From the NCBI GenBank assembly GCA_025454075.1, contig JALOPD010000239.1, forward strand, positions 1 through 5,792: a stretch of DNA of 5,792 bases, read 5' to 3'. Position numbers and translations under genes: made by a program. Of the stretch, positions 1 through 5,546 are shown in pieces (positions within the stretch are counted from its first letter, which is position 1; each line of letters begins with the position of its first letter). Below the pieces are notes generated by a model. That model worked only from the letters and a program-made list of their open reading frames with translations. It was not told the origin of the DNA and searched no databases. This DNA is from Desulfobacterales bacterium. Its GTDB lineage: Bacteria > Desulfobacterota > Desulfobacteria > Desulfobacterales > UBA2174_A.

Positions 1-192
1 CTGGCCTACATGGTCACCTGCATCGAGCTGACCGGCGAAGCCAAGATCCTGGCATCCATGTTCTTCAAGTACCTCGAAGTCTTCTTCGTCGTCGGCGCGA
101 TCTACCTGGGCCTGGTCTCGCTCGCCAGCTGGGGCCTCAACCGATTAGAGGCCCGCGTCAGCATACCGGGGTTCGAGTACGTGCGACACTGA
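1..192 (+). CDS. Amino acid ABC transporter permease, C-terminal fragment (5'-truncated)
   Basis: Frame 1 is open from the first base of the window to a TGA at 190-192, giving 63 residues; the gene starts upstream. The visible part contains a hydrophobic membrane segment, roughly residues 24-41 (VFFVVGAIYLGLVSLASW). It then has a short charged tail reading NRLEARVSIPGF, which resembles the C-terminal end of polar amino acid ABC permeases (HisM/GlnP/ArtQ type). These proteins form the inner-membrane channel for periplasmically captured amino acids, with an ATPase subunit in the cytoplasm. The conserved EAA loop that would settle the family is outside the window, so the assignment rests on the tail motif and hydrophobicity. 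An ATP-binding subunit does not follow; the next gene is an unrelated efflux adaptor, so this is probably the last gene of its operon. The general call of membrane permease is firm, the amino acid substrate class is likely, and the exact substrate is unknown. Confidence 0.72.
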   Translation: MAYMVTCIELTGEAKILASMFFKYLEVFFVVGAIYLGLVSLASWGLNRLEARVSIPGFEYVRH

Positions 193-239
193 TGGGTGGC
201 CCTCCATGCATGGCCTTCAAAACCGCGGGCGTTCCCGCC

Positions 240-251
240 TTCAGATCTGAA
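240..251. promoter_or_regulatory. Perfect 12-bp palindrome, candidate operator
   Basis: TTCAGATCTGAA is a perfect dyad, each half being the reverse complement of the other. It ends six bases before the -35 element of the predicted efflux promoter, a typical position for a regulator of an RND operon. No TetR, MarR or LysR gene is visible in the window, so the binding protein is unknown. A chance palindrome is possible. Confidence 0.35.
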
Positions 252-257
252 TTGATA

Positions 258-286
258 TTGAATTTCGCCTTCGGAGGCATGATAAT
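258..286 (+). promoter_or_regulatory. Putative sigma70 promoter of the efflux operon
   Basis: TTGAAT (258-263) and GATAAT (281-286) are separated by exactly 17 bases. They match four of six and five of six consensus positions respectively, in a locally AT-rich stretch of an otherwise GC-rich region. Transcription would begin near 293, leaving a leader of about 40 bases before the adaptor start at 333. The spacer contains a small inverted repeat (GCCT-TCGG-AGGC, 267-278) that could be part of an operator. The call is motif-based only. Confidence 0.45.
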
Positions 287-318
287 AAATAGGTAACCGT
301 CGCCTGCTGAAATGTCCC

Positions 319-324
319 GAAAGG
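319..324 (+). promoter_or_regulatory. Shine-Dalgarno site deciding the adaptor start
   Basis: GAAAGG lies eight bases upstream of the ATG at 333. The alternative in-frame ATG at 312 is preceded by CCTGCTGAA, which has no recognisable ribosome binding site. This supports 333 as the start and places the 312 ATG in the leader. Confidence 0.55.
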
Positions 325-332
325 TTTGCCAT

Positions 333-1481
333 ATGACCGAGCAGCAACCAACCACCGCCCGGCGCCTGCCCAAGAGGGCGCTGGCGCTGGCCGTCGCAAT
401 AGCCGCCGTCGCTTCCGCGCTGGTTTTCATGAGCCGCAGCGAGGGCACGCCGCAGCGCGACAAGCGCGAAGCGCTCGTGCCGGTGAAGGTGGCGGTGGCC
501 GAGCAGAAGGCGGTGCCCGTCCAGCTGCAGGCGGTCGGAACCGTCGAAGCGTTCGCCACGGTGTCGATCAAGTCCCGGATCGACGGCCAGCTGGTGGGGG
601 TTCACTTCCGGGAGGGTCAGGACGTCAAGAAGGGCGACCTGCTTTTCACGATCGATCCGCGGCCCTACGAATCGGCCATAAAGGAAGCCCGCGCCCGTCT
701 CGACCGCGACGCAGCCCTGGCGGGCAAGGCGGAGCTCGACGCCAAGCGCTACGCCGAGCTGGTCGCCAAGAACTTCGTCAGCAGCGACAAGTTCGAGCAG
801 TTCCGCGCCAACGCCGAGGCGCTGCGCGCGACGGTGGCCGCCGACCGGGCCGCACTTGAGCGGGCGCAGCTGAACCTCGACTACTGCTTCATTCGGGCCC
901 CCATGACCGGGCGCACCGGCCGGCTGCTCGTGGACCAGGGCGCCCAGATCAAGGCCAACGACGACAAGGGCGGCATGGTGGAGATCATGCAGATCATGCC
1001 GATCAGTGTCGGCTTCGCGGTGCCCCAGCAGCATCTGGCCGCAATCAAGACCCATATGGCCGCCGGCCCTTTGAAGGTCGAGGCCGATATCCCGGAGAGC
1101 GAGCTTAAGCCCGAGGCCGGCACGCTGAGCTTCCTGGACAACAAGGTGAACACCCAGACCGGCACGGTGCTGCTCAAGGGGGCCTTCGCCAACCAGGACC
1201 GCCTGCTCTGGCCCGGCCAATTCGTTATGGCGACGCTGACCCTGACCACCCGCGGCGACGCGGTGGTCATCCCGTCGGTGGCCATCCAGGTCGGGCAGGA
1301 CGGCCAGTTCGTCTATGTCGTGAAGCCGGACATGACCGTGGAGTCCCGGACGGTGGCGCCGGGGATGAGCGTCGGCGACGGTGTGGTGGTCGACAAGGGG
1401 CTGGCGGCCGGCGAGCGGGTGGTCACCGAAGGTCAGCTGCGCTTGGTGCCCGGGGCCAAGGTGCAGATTTCCAACTCATAG
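333..1481 (+). CDS. mdtA: RND efflux system periplasmic adaptor subunit (MdtA-like)
   Basis: Membrane fusion protein of 382 residues (389 if the ATG at 312 is used) that would link the inner-membrane RND pump to an outer-membrane channel. In order, it shows a basic N-terminus and one hydrophobic anchor (about 14-33), with no lipobox cysteine, so it is probably held by an uncleaved helix rather than a lipid. The first half of the biotinyl-lipoyl-like domain follows (about 65-110, GQDVKKGDLLFTIDPRPYE). Then come an Ala/Glu/Arg-rich alpha-hairpin (113-182), the second lipoyl half (180-205, IRAPMTGRTGRL), a beta-barrel (about 220-300) and a membrane-proximal domain (305-380). The stretch GTLSFLDNKVNTQTGT (263-278), followed by LLWPGQFV, closely resembles Escherichia coli MdtA. 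The length is slightly below MdtA's roughly 415 residues. The pump gene follows after 120 bases on the same strand, so the two are expected to be co-transcribed. The family is certain. The mdtA name is by similarity and does not prove orthology or substrate range. Confidence 0.93.
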   Translation: MTEQQPTTARRLPKRALALAVAIAAVASALVFMSRSEGTPQRDKREALVPVKVAVAEQKAVPVQLQAVGTVEAFATVSIKSRIDGQLVGVHFREGQDVKKGDLLFTIDPRPYESAIKEARARLDRDAALAGKAELDAKRYAELVAKNFVSSDKFEQFRANAEALRATVAADRAALERAQLNLDYCFIRAPMTGRTGRLLVDQGAQIKANDDKGGMVEIMQIMPISVGFAVPQQHLAAIKTHMAAGPLKVEADIPESELKPEAGTLSFLDNKVNTQTGTVLLKGAFANQDRLLWPGQFVMATLTLTTRGDAVVIPSVAIQVGQDGQFVYVVKPDMTVESRTVAPGMSVGDGVVVDKGLAAGERVVTEGQLRLVPGAKVQISNS

Positions 1482-1492
1482 GGAAACCCCCT

Positions 1493-1567
1493 GTGGGAGT
1501 GGCTTCCAGCCGCGATTCCAAAGCACCATGCACTTGACTTTCGGTCGCGACAGGATGCCGCTCCCAC
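1493..1567. repeat. Paired REP-type inverted repeat between the adaptor and pump genes
   Basis: The left arm (1493-1515) begins GTGGGAG and ends CCGCGA. The right arm (1545-1567) is its reverse complement with four mismatches over 23 bases, some of them G-U compatible in RNA. The arms are separated by 29 bases. The left arm can also fold by itself (GGCT-TCC-AGCC). The GTGGGAGCGGC...GCCGCGA core is the form known for bacterial REP elements in pseudomonads, xanthomonads and other proteobacteria, which are mobilised by RAYT (TnpA-REP, Y1-family) transposases encoded elsewhere. Two units in opposite orientation form a BIME/REPIN-like unit. In this position the transcript could form a long hairpin that affects mRNA stability or the adaptor-to-pump expression ratio. 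No transposase is present locally. Confidence 0.8.
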
Positions 1568-1601
1568 TGCCGCGAGCCAAACGACATTCCGGAACTTTGG
1601 C

Positions 1602-4600
1602 ATGAACTTCTCAGAGCTTTTCATCCGCCGGCCGGTCATGACGACCCTCGTGATGCTGTCCATCCTCATGTTCGGCATCATGGCCTACACCAAGCTGCCG
1701 GTGAGCGACCTGCCCAATGTGGACTATCCCACGATCCAGGTCAGCGCCCAGCTGCCGGGCGCCAACCCGACCACCATGGCCACGGCCGTCGCCACACCGC
1801 TGGAGCGGGAGTTCTCCACCATCGCTGGTGTGGAATCCATGACCTCGGCCAGCAGCCTGGGCAACACCCAGTTCATCCTGCAGTTCAACCTGGACCGGGA
1901 CATCGACGCGGCCGCCCAGGACGTACAGGTGGCGATCTCGCGCGTGGCGCGCAACCTGCCCAAAGATATGCCCACGCCGCCCTATTTCCGCAAGGTCAAC
2001 CCGGCCGACCAGCCGATCCTGCGCGTCGCCCTCACCTCGCCGACCCTGCCCCTCTACACCCTGAACGAATTCGGCGAAACCATGCTGGCGCAGCGCATCT
2101 CCATGGTGAGCGGGGTCGCCCAGGTGCAGGTGTTCGGGGCGCAGAAATACGCGGTGCGCATCCAGCTCGATCCCAAGGAGCTCGCCTCGCGCGGCATCGG
2201 GATCAACCAGGTGGCGGAGGCCGTCGGCAAGGCCAATGTCAACCTGCCCACGGGGACCCTCTACGGCGCCCAGCAGGCCTTCACCGTGCAGGCCAGCGGC
2301 CAGCTGACGAATGCCGAACCCTACCGGTCGGTCATCGTCACTTACCGCGACGGCCATCCCGTGCGCCTCGGCGACATCGGATCCGTCTACGACAGCGTCG
2401 AAAACAACAAAGTGGCCGCCTGGTACATCAACCAGCGCTCCATCATATTGGCGGTTCAGCGCCAGCCCGGGACCAACACCGTAGAAGTGGCCCGGGACGT
2501 CAAGAAGCTGCTGCCCACGTTTCAAGCCCAGCTGCCGGCATCGGTCTCGCTGCACATTCTCTACGATGCCTCGGTGTCGATCGAGGAATCGGTCAACGAC
2601 GTGAAATTCACGCTGCTCTTCACCCTGGCCCTGGTGGTTCTGGTGATTTTCCTCTTCCTGCGGCGGCTGTCCTATACCGTGATTCCCAGCCTCGCCATGC
2701 CCATGTCGCTCGTCGGCACCTTCATCGTGATGCACCTGATGGGCTACAACATCGACAACCTCTCGCTCATGGCTCTGATCCTGGCGGTGGGCTTCGTGGT
2801 CGACGACGCCATCGTCATGTTGGAGAATATCGTACGGCACATCGAGATGGGCGAGGGGCCGGTCAAGGCGGCGCTCAACGGCTCGCGCGAAATAGGCTTC
2901 ACCATCGTTTCCATGACGCTCTCGCTGGTGGCGGTGTTCATCCCGATCCTCTTCATGGGCGGGATCCTCGGCCGGCTTTTTCAGGAATTCGCCGTCACCA
3001 TCGGGGCCGCCATTCTCATCTCAGGGCTGATTTCCCTAACCCTCACCCCCATGCTTTGCAGCCGCTTTCTGCGAACGCACGGCGAGCAGCCGCCGGGACG
3101 GCTCTACGAAGCTTCCGAGAACATCTACAACCGGATGCTCGGCCTGTACAAAGCGAGCCTGACGTGGTTTCTCGATCACCGCCGCCTGACCTTGCTTTTT
3201 CTCCTGGTGGTGGCGGGGCTCAGCGTGTGGGTCTTCCGCATGGTCCCCAAGGGATTCATCCCCAGCGAAGACCGCGCGATCATCTACGGCCCGACCGAGG
3301 CGGCCGAAGGCATTTCCTTCGAGGCCATGAAGCGCCTGCAACAGACCCTGGCCGAAATCGTGCGCCAGGACCCCAACGTCGAGGCGTTCATGTCCAACGC
3401 CGGGTCGCGGCCCGGGGGCATCGCCGGCGGCAACACGGGCACCCTTTTCCTGCGCCTCAAGCCGCGCCACGAGCGCGAGCTCTCCGCGGACGAGGTGATC
3501 CAGAAGCTGCGGCCGGCGCTCGGCCAGGTGCCTGGGATCCGCGTCTTCTTGCAGAACCCGCCGGCCATTTCGGTCGGCGGCCGCGTGACCAAGAGCCAGT
3601 ACCAGTACACGCTGCAGGGTACCGACGTGGAGGAGCTCTACCGCTTGGCCCCGCAGCTGGCCGCCAAGATGCAGGCGCTGCCCGGATTTCTGGACGTCAC
3701 CACCGACCTGCAACTGCGCAACCCGCAGGTCAACATCGACATCAACCGCGACAAGGCCTCGTCGCTGGGGGTCTCCGTCGAGCAGATCGAGGATGCACTC
3801 TACAGCGCCTACGGCTCGCGCCAGATCTCGACGATCTACGGCGACACCAACCAGTTTCAGGTGATCCTGGAGCTCAAACCCGAATACCAGATGGACCCGG
3901 CCGCCTTGGCGCTGCTTTACGTGCGTTCCTCCAGCGGCACGCTGGTGCCGCTGAACGTGCTCGCCCGCATCACCCAGGGCTACGGGCCGCTTTCCATCAA
4001 CCACAGCGGACAGCTGCCGTCGGTGACCGTCTCCTTCAACCTCCGGCCCGGCTATGCGCTGGGCGACGCGGTCGCGGAGCTGAACGACCTGTCCCGCACC
4101 CTGCTGCCGGCGACCGTCACCGCCAGTTTCCAAGGCACCGCCCAGGTGTTCGAGTCATCGATCCGCAACCTCGGGCTGCTGCTGGCGGTGGCCGTGGCGG
4201 TGATCTACATCGTGCTCGGGATCCTCTACGAAAGCTTCATCCACCCGCTCACCATCCTGTCGGCTCTGCCGCTGGCCGGGCTGGGAGCCCTCTTCACACT
4301 GCTGATTTTCAATTCGCAGCTCGACATCTACTCCTTCGTCGGATTGATCCTGCTGGTGGGGCTCGTGAAGAAAAACGGCATCATCATGATCGACTTCGCA
4401 TTGGAGGCGCAGCGCGTCGAGCGCAAGTCGCCGCGGGAGGCCATCTTCGAGGCCTGCGTGGTGAGGTTCCGGCCGATCATGATGACCACCTTCGCCGCCC
4501 TGGTGGGCACCATCCCCATCGCCATCGGCTGGGGCGCCGGCGGGGAGTCGCGCCAGCCGCTGGGCCTGGCGGTGGTCGGCGGCCTGTTTTTCTCCCAGAT

Positions 4601-4718
4601 GCTGACGCTTTTCGTGACGCCCGTCTTTTACCTCTACATGGACTCGTTGCAGAAAAAGTTCCGCCGGCGGCGTACCGTCAAGGTTGAACCTGTGGGACAG
4701 GTCGGCGCCCCTGAATGA
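1602..4718 (+). CDS. RND family multidrug efflux transporter, HAE-1/MdtB-MdtC type
   Basis: Proton-driven inner-membrane exporter of 1038 residues, full length for the family (MdtB 1040, MdtC 1025). It opens with an RND start (ELFIRRPVMTTL) and TM1 (about 10-28). The first large periplasmic loop (about 30-335) carries PTIQVSAQLPGA and VATPLERE. TM2-TM6 lie at about 336-485, a linker and TM7 at about 525-547, the second periplasmic loop at about 550-855, and TM8-TM12 at about 856-1013. The proton-relay residues are intact: the Asp-Asp pair D401-D402 in GFVVDDAIVMLEN (AcrB D407/D408), K924 in GLVKKNGIIMIDFA (AcrB K940), and R957 in RFRPIMMTT (probable AcrB R971). The C-terminus is short and basic. 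The start is preceded by a weak GGAA seven bases upstream. Its N-terminal third shares residues with both MdtB (VDYPTIQV, KVNPADQPI) and MdtC (MNFSELFIRRP-like opening), so I assign neither symbol. Only one pump gene is present, suggesting a homotrimer rather than the MdtB2C heterotrimer. No outer-membrane factor follows. Confidence 0.96.
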   Translation: MNFSELFIRRPVMTTLVMLSILMFGIMAYTKLPVSDLPNVDYPTIQVSAQLPGANPTTMATAVATPLEREFSTIAGVESMTSASSLGNTQFILQFNLDRDIDAAAQDVQVAISRVARNLPKDMPTPPYFRKVNPADQPILRVALTSPTLPLYTLNEFGETMLAQRISMVSGVAQVQVFGAQKYAVRIQLDPKELASRGIGINQVAEAVGKANVNLPTGTLYGAQQAFTVQASGQLTNAEPYRSVIVTYRDGHPVRLGDIGSVYDSVENNKVAAWYINQRSIILAVQRQPGTNTVEVARDVKKLLPTFQAQLPASVSLHILYDASVSIEESVNDVKFTLLFTLALVVLVIFLFLRRLSYTVIPSLAMPMSLVGTFIVMHLMGYNIDNLSLMALILAVGFVVDDAIVMLENIVRHIEMGEGPVKAALNGSREIGFTIVSMTLSLVAVFIPILFMGGILGRLFQEFAVTIGAAILISGLISLTLTPMLCSRFLRTHGEQPPGRLYEASENIYNRMLGLYKASLTWFLDHRRLTLLFLLVVAGLSVWVFRMVPKGFIPSEDRAIIYGPTEAAEGISFEAMKRLQQTLAEIVRQDPNVEAFMSNAGSRPGGIAGGNTGTLFLRLKPRHERELSADEVIQKLRPALGQVPGIRVFLQNPPAISVGGRVTKSQYQYTLQGTDVEELYRLAPQLAAKMQALPGFLDVTTDLQLRNPQVNIDINRDKASSLGVSVEQIEDALYSAYGSRQISTIYGDTNQFQVILELKPEYQMDPAALALLYVRSSSGTLVPLNVLARITQGYGPLSINHSGQLPSVTVSFNLRPGYALGDAVAELNDLSRTLLPATVTASFQGTAQVFESSIRNLGLLLAVAVAVIYIVLGILYESFIHPLTILSALPLAGLGALFTLLIFNSQLDIYSFVGLILLVGLVKKNGIIMIDFALEAQRVERKSPREAIFEACVVRFRPIMMTTFAALVGTIPIAIGWGAGGESRQPLGLAVVGGLFFSQMLTLFVTPVFYLYMDSLQKKFRRRRTVKVEPVGQVGAPE

Positions 4719-4731
4719 CGTCTTCGGACGT
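4718..4731 (+). other. UUCG-tetraloop stem-loop overlapping the pump stop codon
   Basis: ACGTC-TTCG-GACGT forms a perfect five-pair stem closed by the unusually stable C(UUCG)G loop. Its first base is the last base of the pump TGA stop. No T-run follows, so it is not a standard intrinsic terminator. It could protect the 3' end of the efflux mRNA or assist termination, but function is inferred from the fold alone. Confidence 0.4.
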
Positions 4732-4802
4732 GCCGCAGCCCTGCGATTCTGATTAACCAAACTCAAGACGCCCAGAGACCAGTGGCGGCCCATTAAAATC
4801 TC

Positions 4803-4852
4803 TTGCTAATGCGCATCTGATATGGCAATATATGCGCATTAAAAATGCGCAT
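4803..4852 (+). promoter_or_regulatory. Putative ccdAB promoter with three ATGCGCAT operator palindromes
   Basis: The octamer ATGCGCAT, itself a palindrome, occurs at 4809-4816, 4832-4839 and 4845-4852. The first two extend to perfect 10-bp inverted arms (TAATGCGCAT / ATGCGCATTA) around 15 bases. The second and third form 9-bp inverted arms around AAA. A weak promoter overlaps them: TTGCTA (4803-4808) with an AT-rich -10 candidate around CAATATA (4826-4832). Type II toxin-antitoxin operons are usually repressed by the antitoxin or the antitoxin-toxin complex binding such repeats, so CcdA is the expected ligand. The repeat pattern is seen directly; promoter boxes and the binding protein are inferred. 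The last copy ends just before the ccdA Shine-Dalgarno sequence. Confidence 0.6.
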
Positions 4853-4864
4853 CAGGAGAGTATC

Positions 4865-5113
4865 ATGCAAGAGAGTTTATATAATATCCATGCCCCGAAA
4901 AAATCTACAAATCTGAGCATCAACAGCGACCTTCTTCGGAAGGCGAAAGACCATCATATCAACCTTTCTAAGGCCTTAGAACAACGCCTTGTCGAGCTGC
5001 TGCTGGAGGAAAAACGCCGCGAATGGCGGGAAGAGAATCGCGATGCCATTGAAGCCTACAATCGCCGAATCGAAACCGGCGGTGTGTTCAGTGACGGTCT
5101 GAGGAGGTTTTGA
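4865..5113 (+). CDS. ccdA: CcdA-family type II antitoxin
   Basis: 82-residue antitoxin that would bind and neutralise CcdB and repress the operon. An N-terminal ribbon-helix-helix-like DNA-binding part spans about residues 14-45: a strand KSTNLSIN, a helix, then NLSKALEQRLVELL. The C-terminal toxin-binding tail is charged. From W54 onward (WREENRDAIEAYNRRI, then GGVFSDGLRRF) it aligns well with the F-plasmid CcdA tail, which begins at W44 and ends FADENRDW. F CcdA has 72 residues, so this one is about ten longer, mainly at the N-terminus. The chosen ATG has AGGAG six bases upstream (4854-4858). An earlier in-frame ATG at 4832 lacks a ribosome binding site and lies inside an operator palindrome, so a 93-residue version is unlikely. 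The stop overlaps the ccdB start by one base (TGATG), indicating translational coupling. Confidence 0.9.
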   Translation: MQESLYNIHAPKKSTNLSINSDLLRKAKDHHINLSKALEQRLVELLLEEKRREWREENRDAIEAYNRRIETGGVFSDGLRRF

Positions 5114-5427
5114 TGGCACAGTTTGATGTCTTTGAAAACCCCAATGAAGAAACGAATCAGACAGTTCCATATCTGCTCGACGTCCAGGCTGACTTGCTCG
5201 ATACCCTTTCAACACGTGTGGTCGTGCCGCTCGTAGCCGCTTCAGCTATGGGTAAAGCCGTCAAGCATCTTAATCCTGAGCTCACAATAAGAAATACCAC
5301 CGTATTTATGTCCACAGCTGAATTGGCTGGTGTTCCAGTTCCATCTATGGGGGAAAAGGTCAGTTCACTAAAAGACCAGCGTCACGAGATTATTGCTGCA
5401 CTTGATTTTCTATTCACCGGCTTCTGA
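5113..5427 (+). CDS. ccdB: CcdB-family toxin (gyrase-poison type)
   Basis: 104-residue toxin of the CcdB fold, close to the 101 residues of F-plasmid CcdB. F CcdB traps DNA gyrase on cleaved DNA. Aligned segments include MAQFDVF at the start, LLDVQADLLDTLSTRVVVPL (21-40; F: [20 protein letters not shown]), the ELAGVPVPSMGEKVSSL region (70-86; F: MASVPVSVIGEEVADL) and AALDFLFTGF at the end. The start is the ATG overlapping the ccdA stop, with a strong GAGGAGG (5101-5107) five bases upstream; a TTG one codon earlier is less likely. The C-terminal residues that F CcdB needs for killing are W99-G100-I101; here they read T102-G103-F104, so the tryptophan is missing. Chromosomal CcdB homologues vary here, so gyrase poisoning is a family inference and activity is uncertain. 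No frameshift or truncation is seen. Confidence 0.9.
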   Translation: MAQFDVFENPNEETNQTVPYLLDVQADLLDTLSTRVVVPLVAASAMGKAVKHLNPELTIRNTTVFMSTAELAGVPVPSMGEKVSSLKDQRHEIIAALDFLFTGF

Positions 5428-5454
5428 GGTGGAGCCGTCCTTGAAGGCTTCGGG

Positions 5455-5475
5455 AGGCAATGCCTGTTTCTCTTT
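5455..5475 (+). terminator. Weak candidate terminator after ccdB
   Basis: AGGC-AAT-GCCT makes a four-pair stem followed by a T-rich run (GTTTCTCTTT). It sits 27 bases after the ccdB stop and directly before the next promoter, which is the right place. The stem is short and the T-run is interrupted, so efficiency is doubtful. Confidence 0.25.
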
Positions 5476-5476
5476 G

Positions 5477-5505
5477 TTGACAGAGCACTGCCAAAAAGTT
5501 AAACT
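5477..5505 (+). promoter_or_regulatory. Putative sigma70 promoter of the AbrB-type antitoxin gene
   Basis: A perfect consensus TTGACA (5477-5482) is followed after 17 bases by TAAACT (5500-5505), matching four of six -10 positions. The downstream DNA is strongly AT-rich. Transcription would start near 5512, about 35 bases before the ATG at 5547. The promoter indicates that the downstream gene is expressed independently of ccdAB. Confidence 0.6.
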
Positions 5506-5507
5506 TT
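5495..5507. promoter_or_regulatory. Inverted repeat over the -10 box, candidate autorepression operator
   Basis: AAAGTT-A-AACTTT is a perfect 6-bp inverted repeat around one base and covers the predicted -10 element. A direct repeat of TGTAT follows (5507-5511 and 5516-5520). AbrB/MazE-fold antitoxins commonly bind AT-rich dyads in their own promoters, so the gene starting at 5547 is the likely regulator. AT-rich DNA yields such dyads by chance fairly often. Confidence 0.4.
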
Positions 5508-5546
5508 GTATTAAATGTATAACAATTTTTTTTAAGGAAAACTAAA

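Noticed and set aside
199..236. Possible terminator after the ABC permease (GGCC...GGCC and GCGGG-CGTT-CCCGC hairpins)
   Set aside because: The stems are short and no T-run follows, so an intrinsic terminator cannot be supported.
102..1220. Long open frame on the minus strand antisense to the adaptor gene (372 codons)
   Set aside because: It is a codon-bias shadow: the opposite strand carries a clear adaptor protein, while this translation is rich in His/Gly/Leu/Arg with no recognisable domain and no good ribosome binding site.
1493..1567. The inverted repeat as a rho-independent terminator or insertion sequence ends
   Set aside because: No T-run follows the right arm and there is no transposase between the arms, only 29 bases. 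The core sequence fits REP elements instead.
1611..2840. Minus-strand open frame of 409 codons opposite the pump gene
   Set aside because: The His/Asp/Gly-rich low-complexity translation mirrors GC-biased third positions of the pump gene, and no family is recognisable.
3056..4687. Plus-strand second-frame open frame of 543 codons inside the pump gene
   Set aside because: The Arg/Pro/Gly/His-rich translation is typical of a +1/+2 shadow in GC-rich DNA. The pump frame is uninterrupted and conserved throughout, so this is not a frameshift or overlapping gene.
4155..4793. Minus-strand open frame of 212 codons across the pump 3' end
   Set aside because: It is antisense to the conserved TM8-TM12 region; the composition is a shadow and no domain is seen.
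4809..4852. ATGCGCAT repeats as a CRISPR array or iteron origin
   Set aside because: There are only three 8-base copies, irregularly spaced by short AT-rich DNA, with no spacers of constant length and no replication gene. An operator explains them better.
4832..4864. Upstream ATG giving a 93-residue CcdA
   Set aside because: It has no Shine-Dalgarno sequence, lies within the operator palindromes and near the predicted promoter -10 region. The ATG at 4865 has AGGAG at good spacing.
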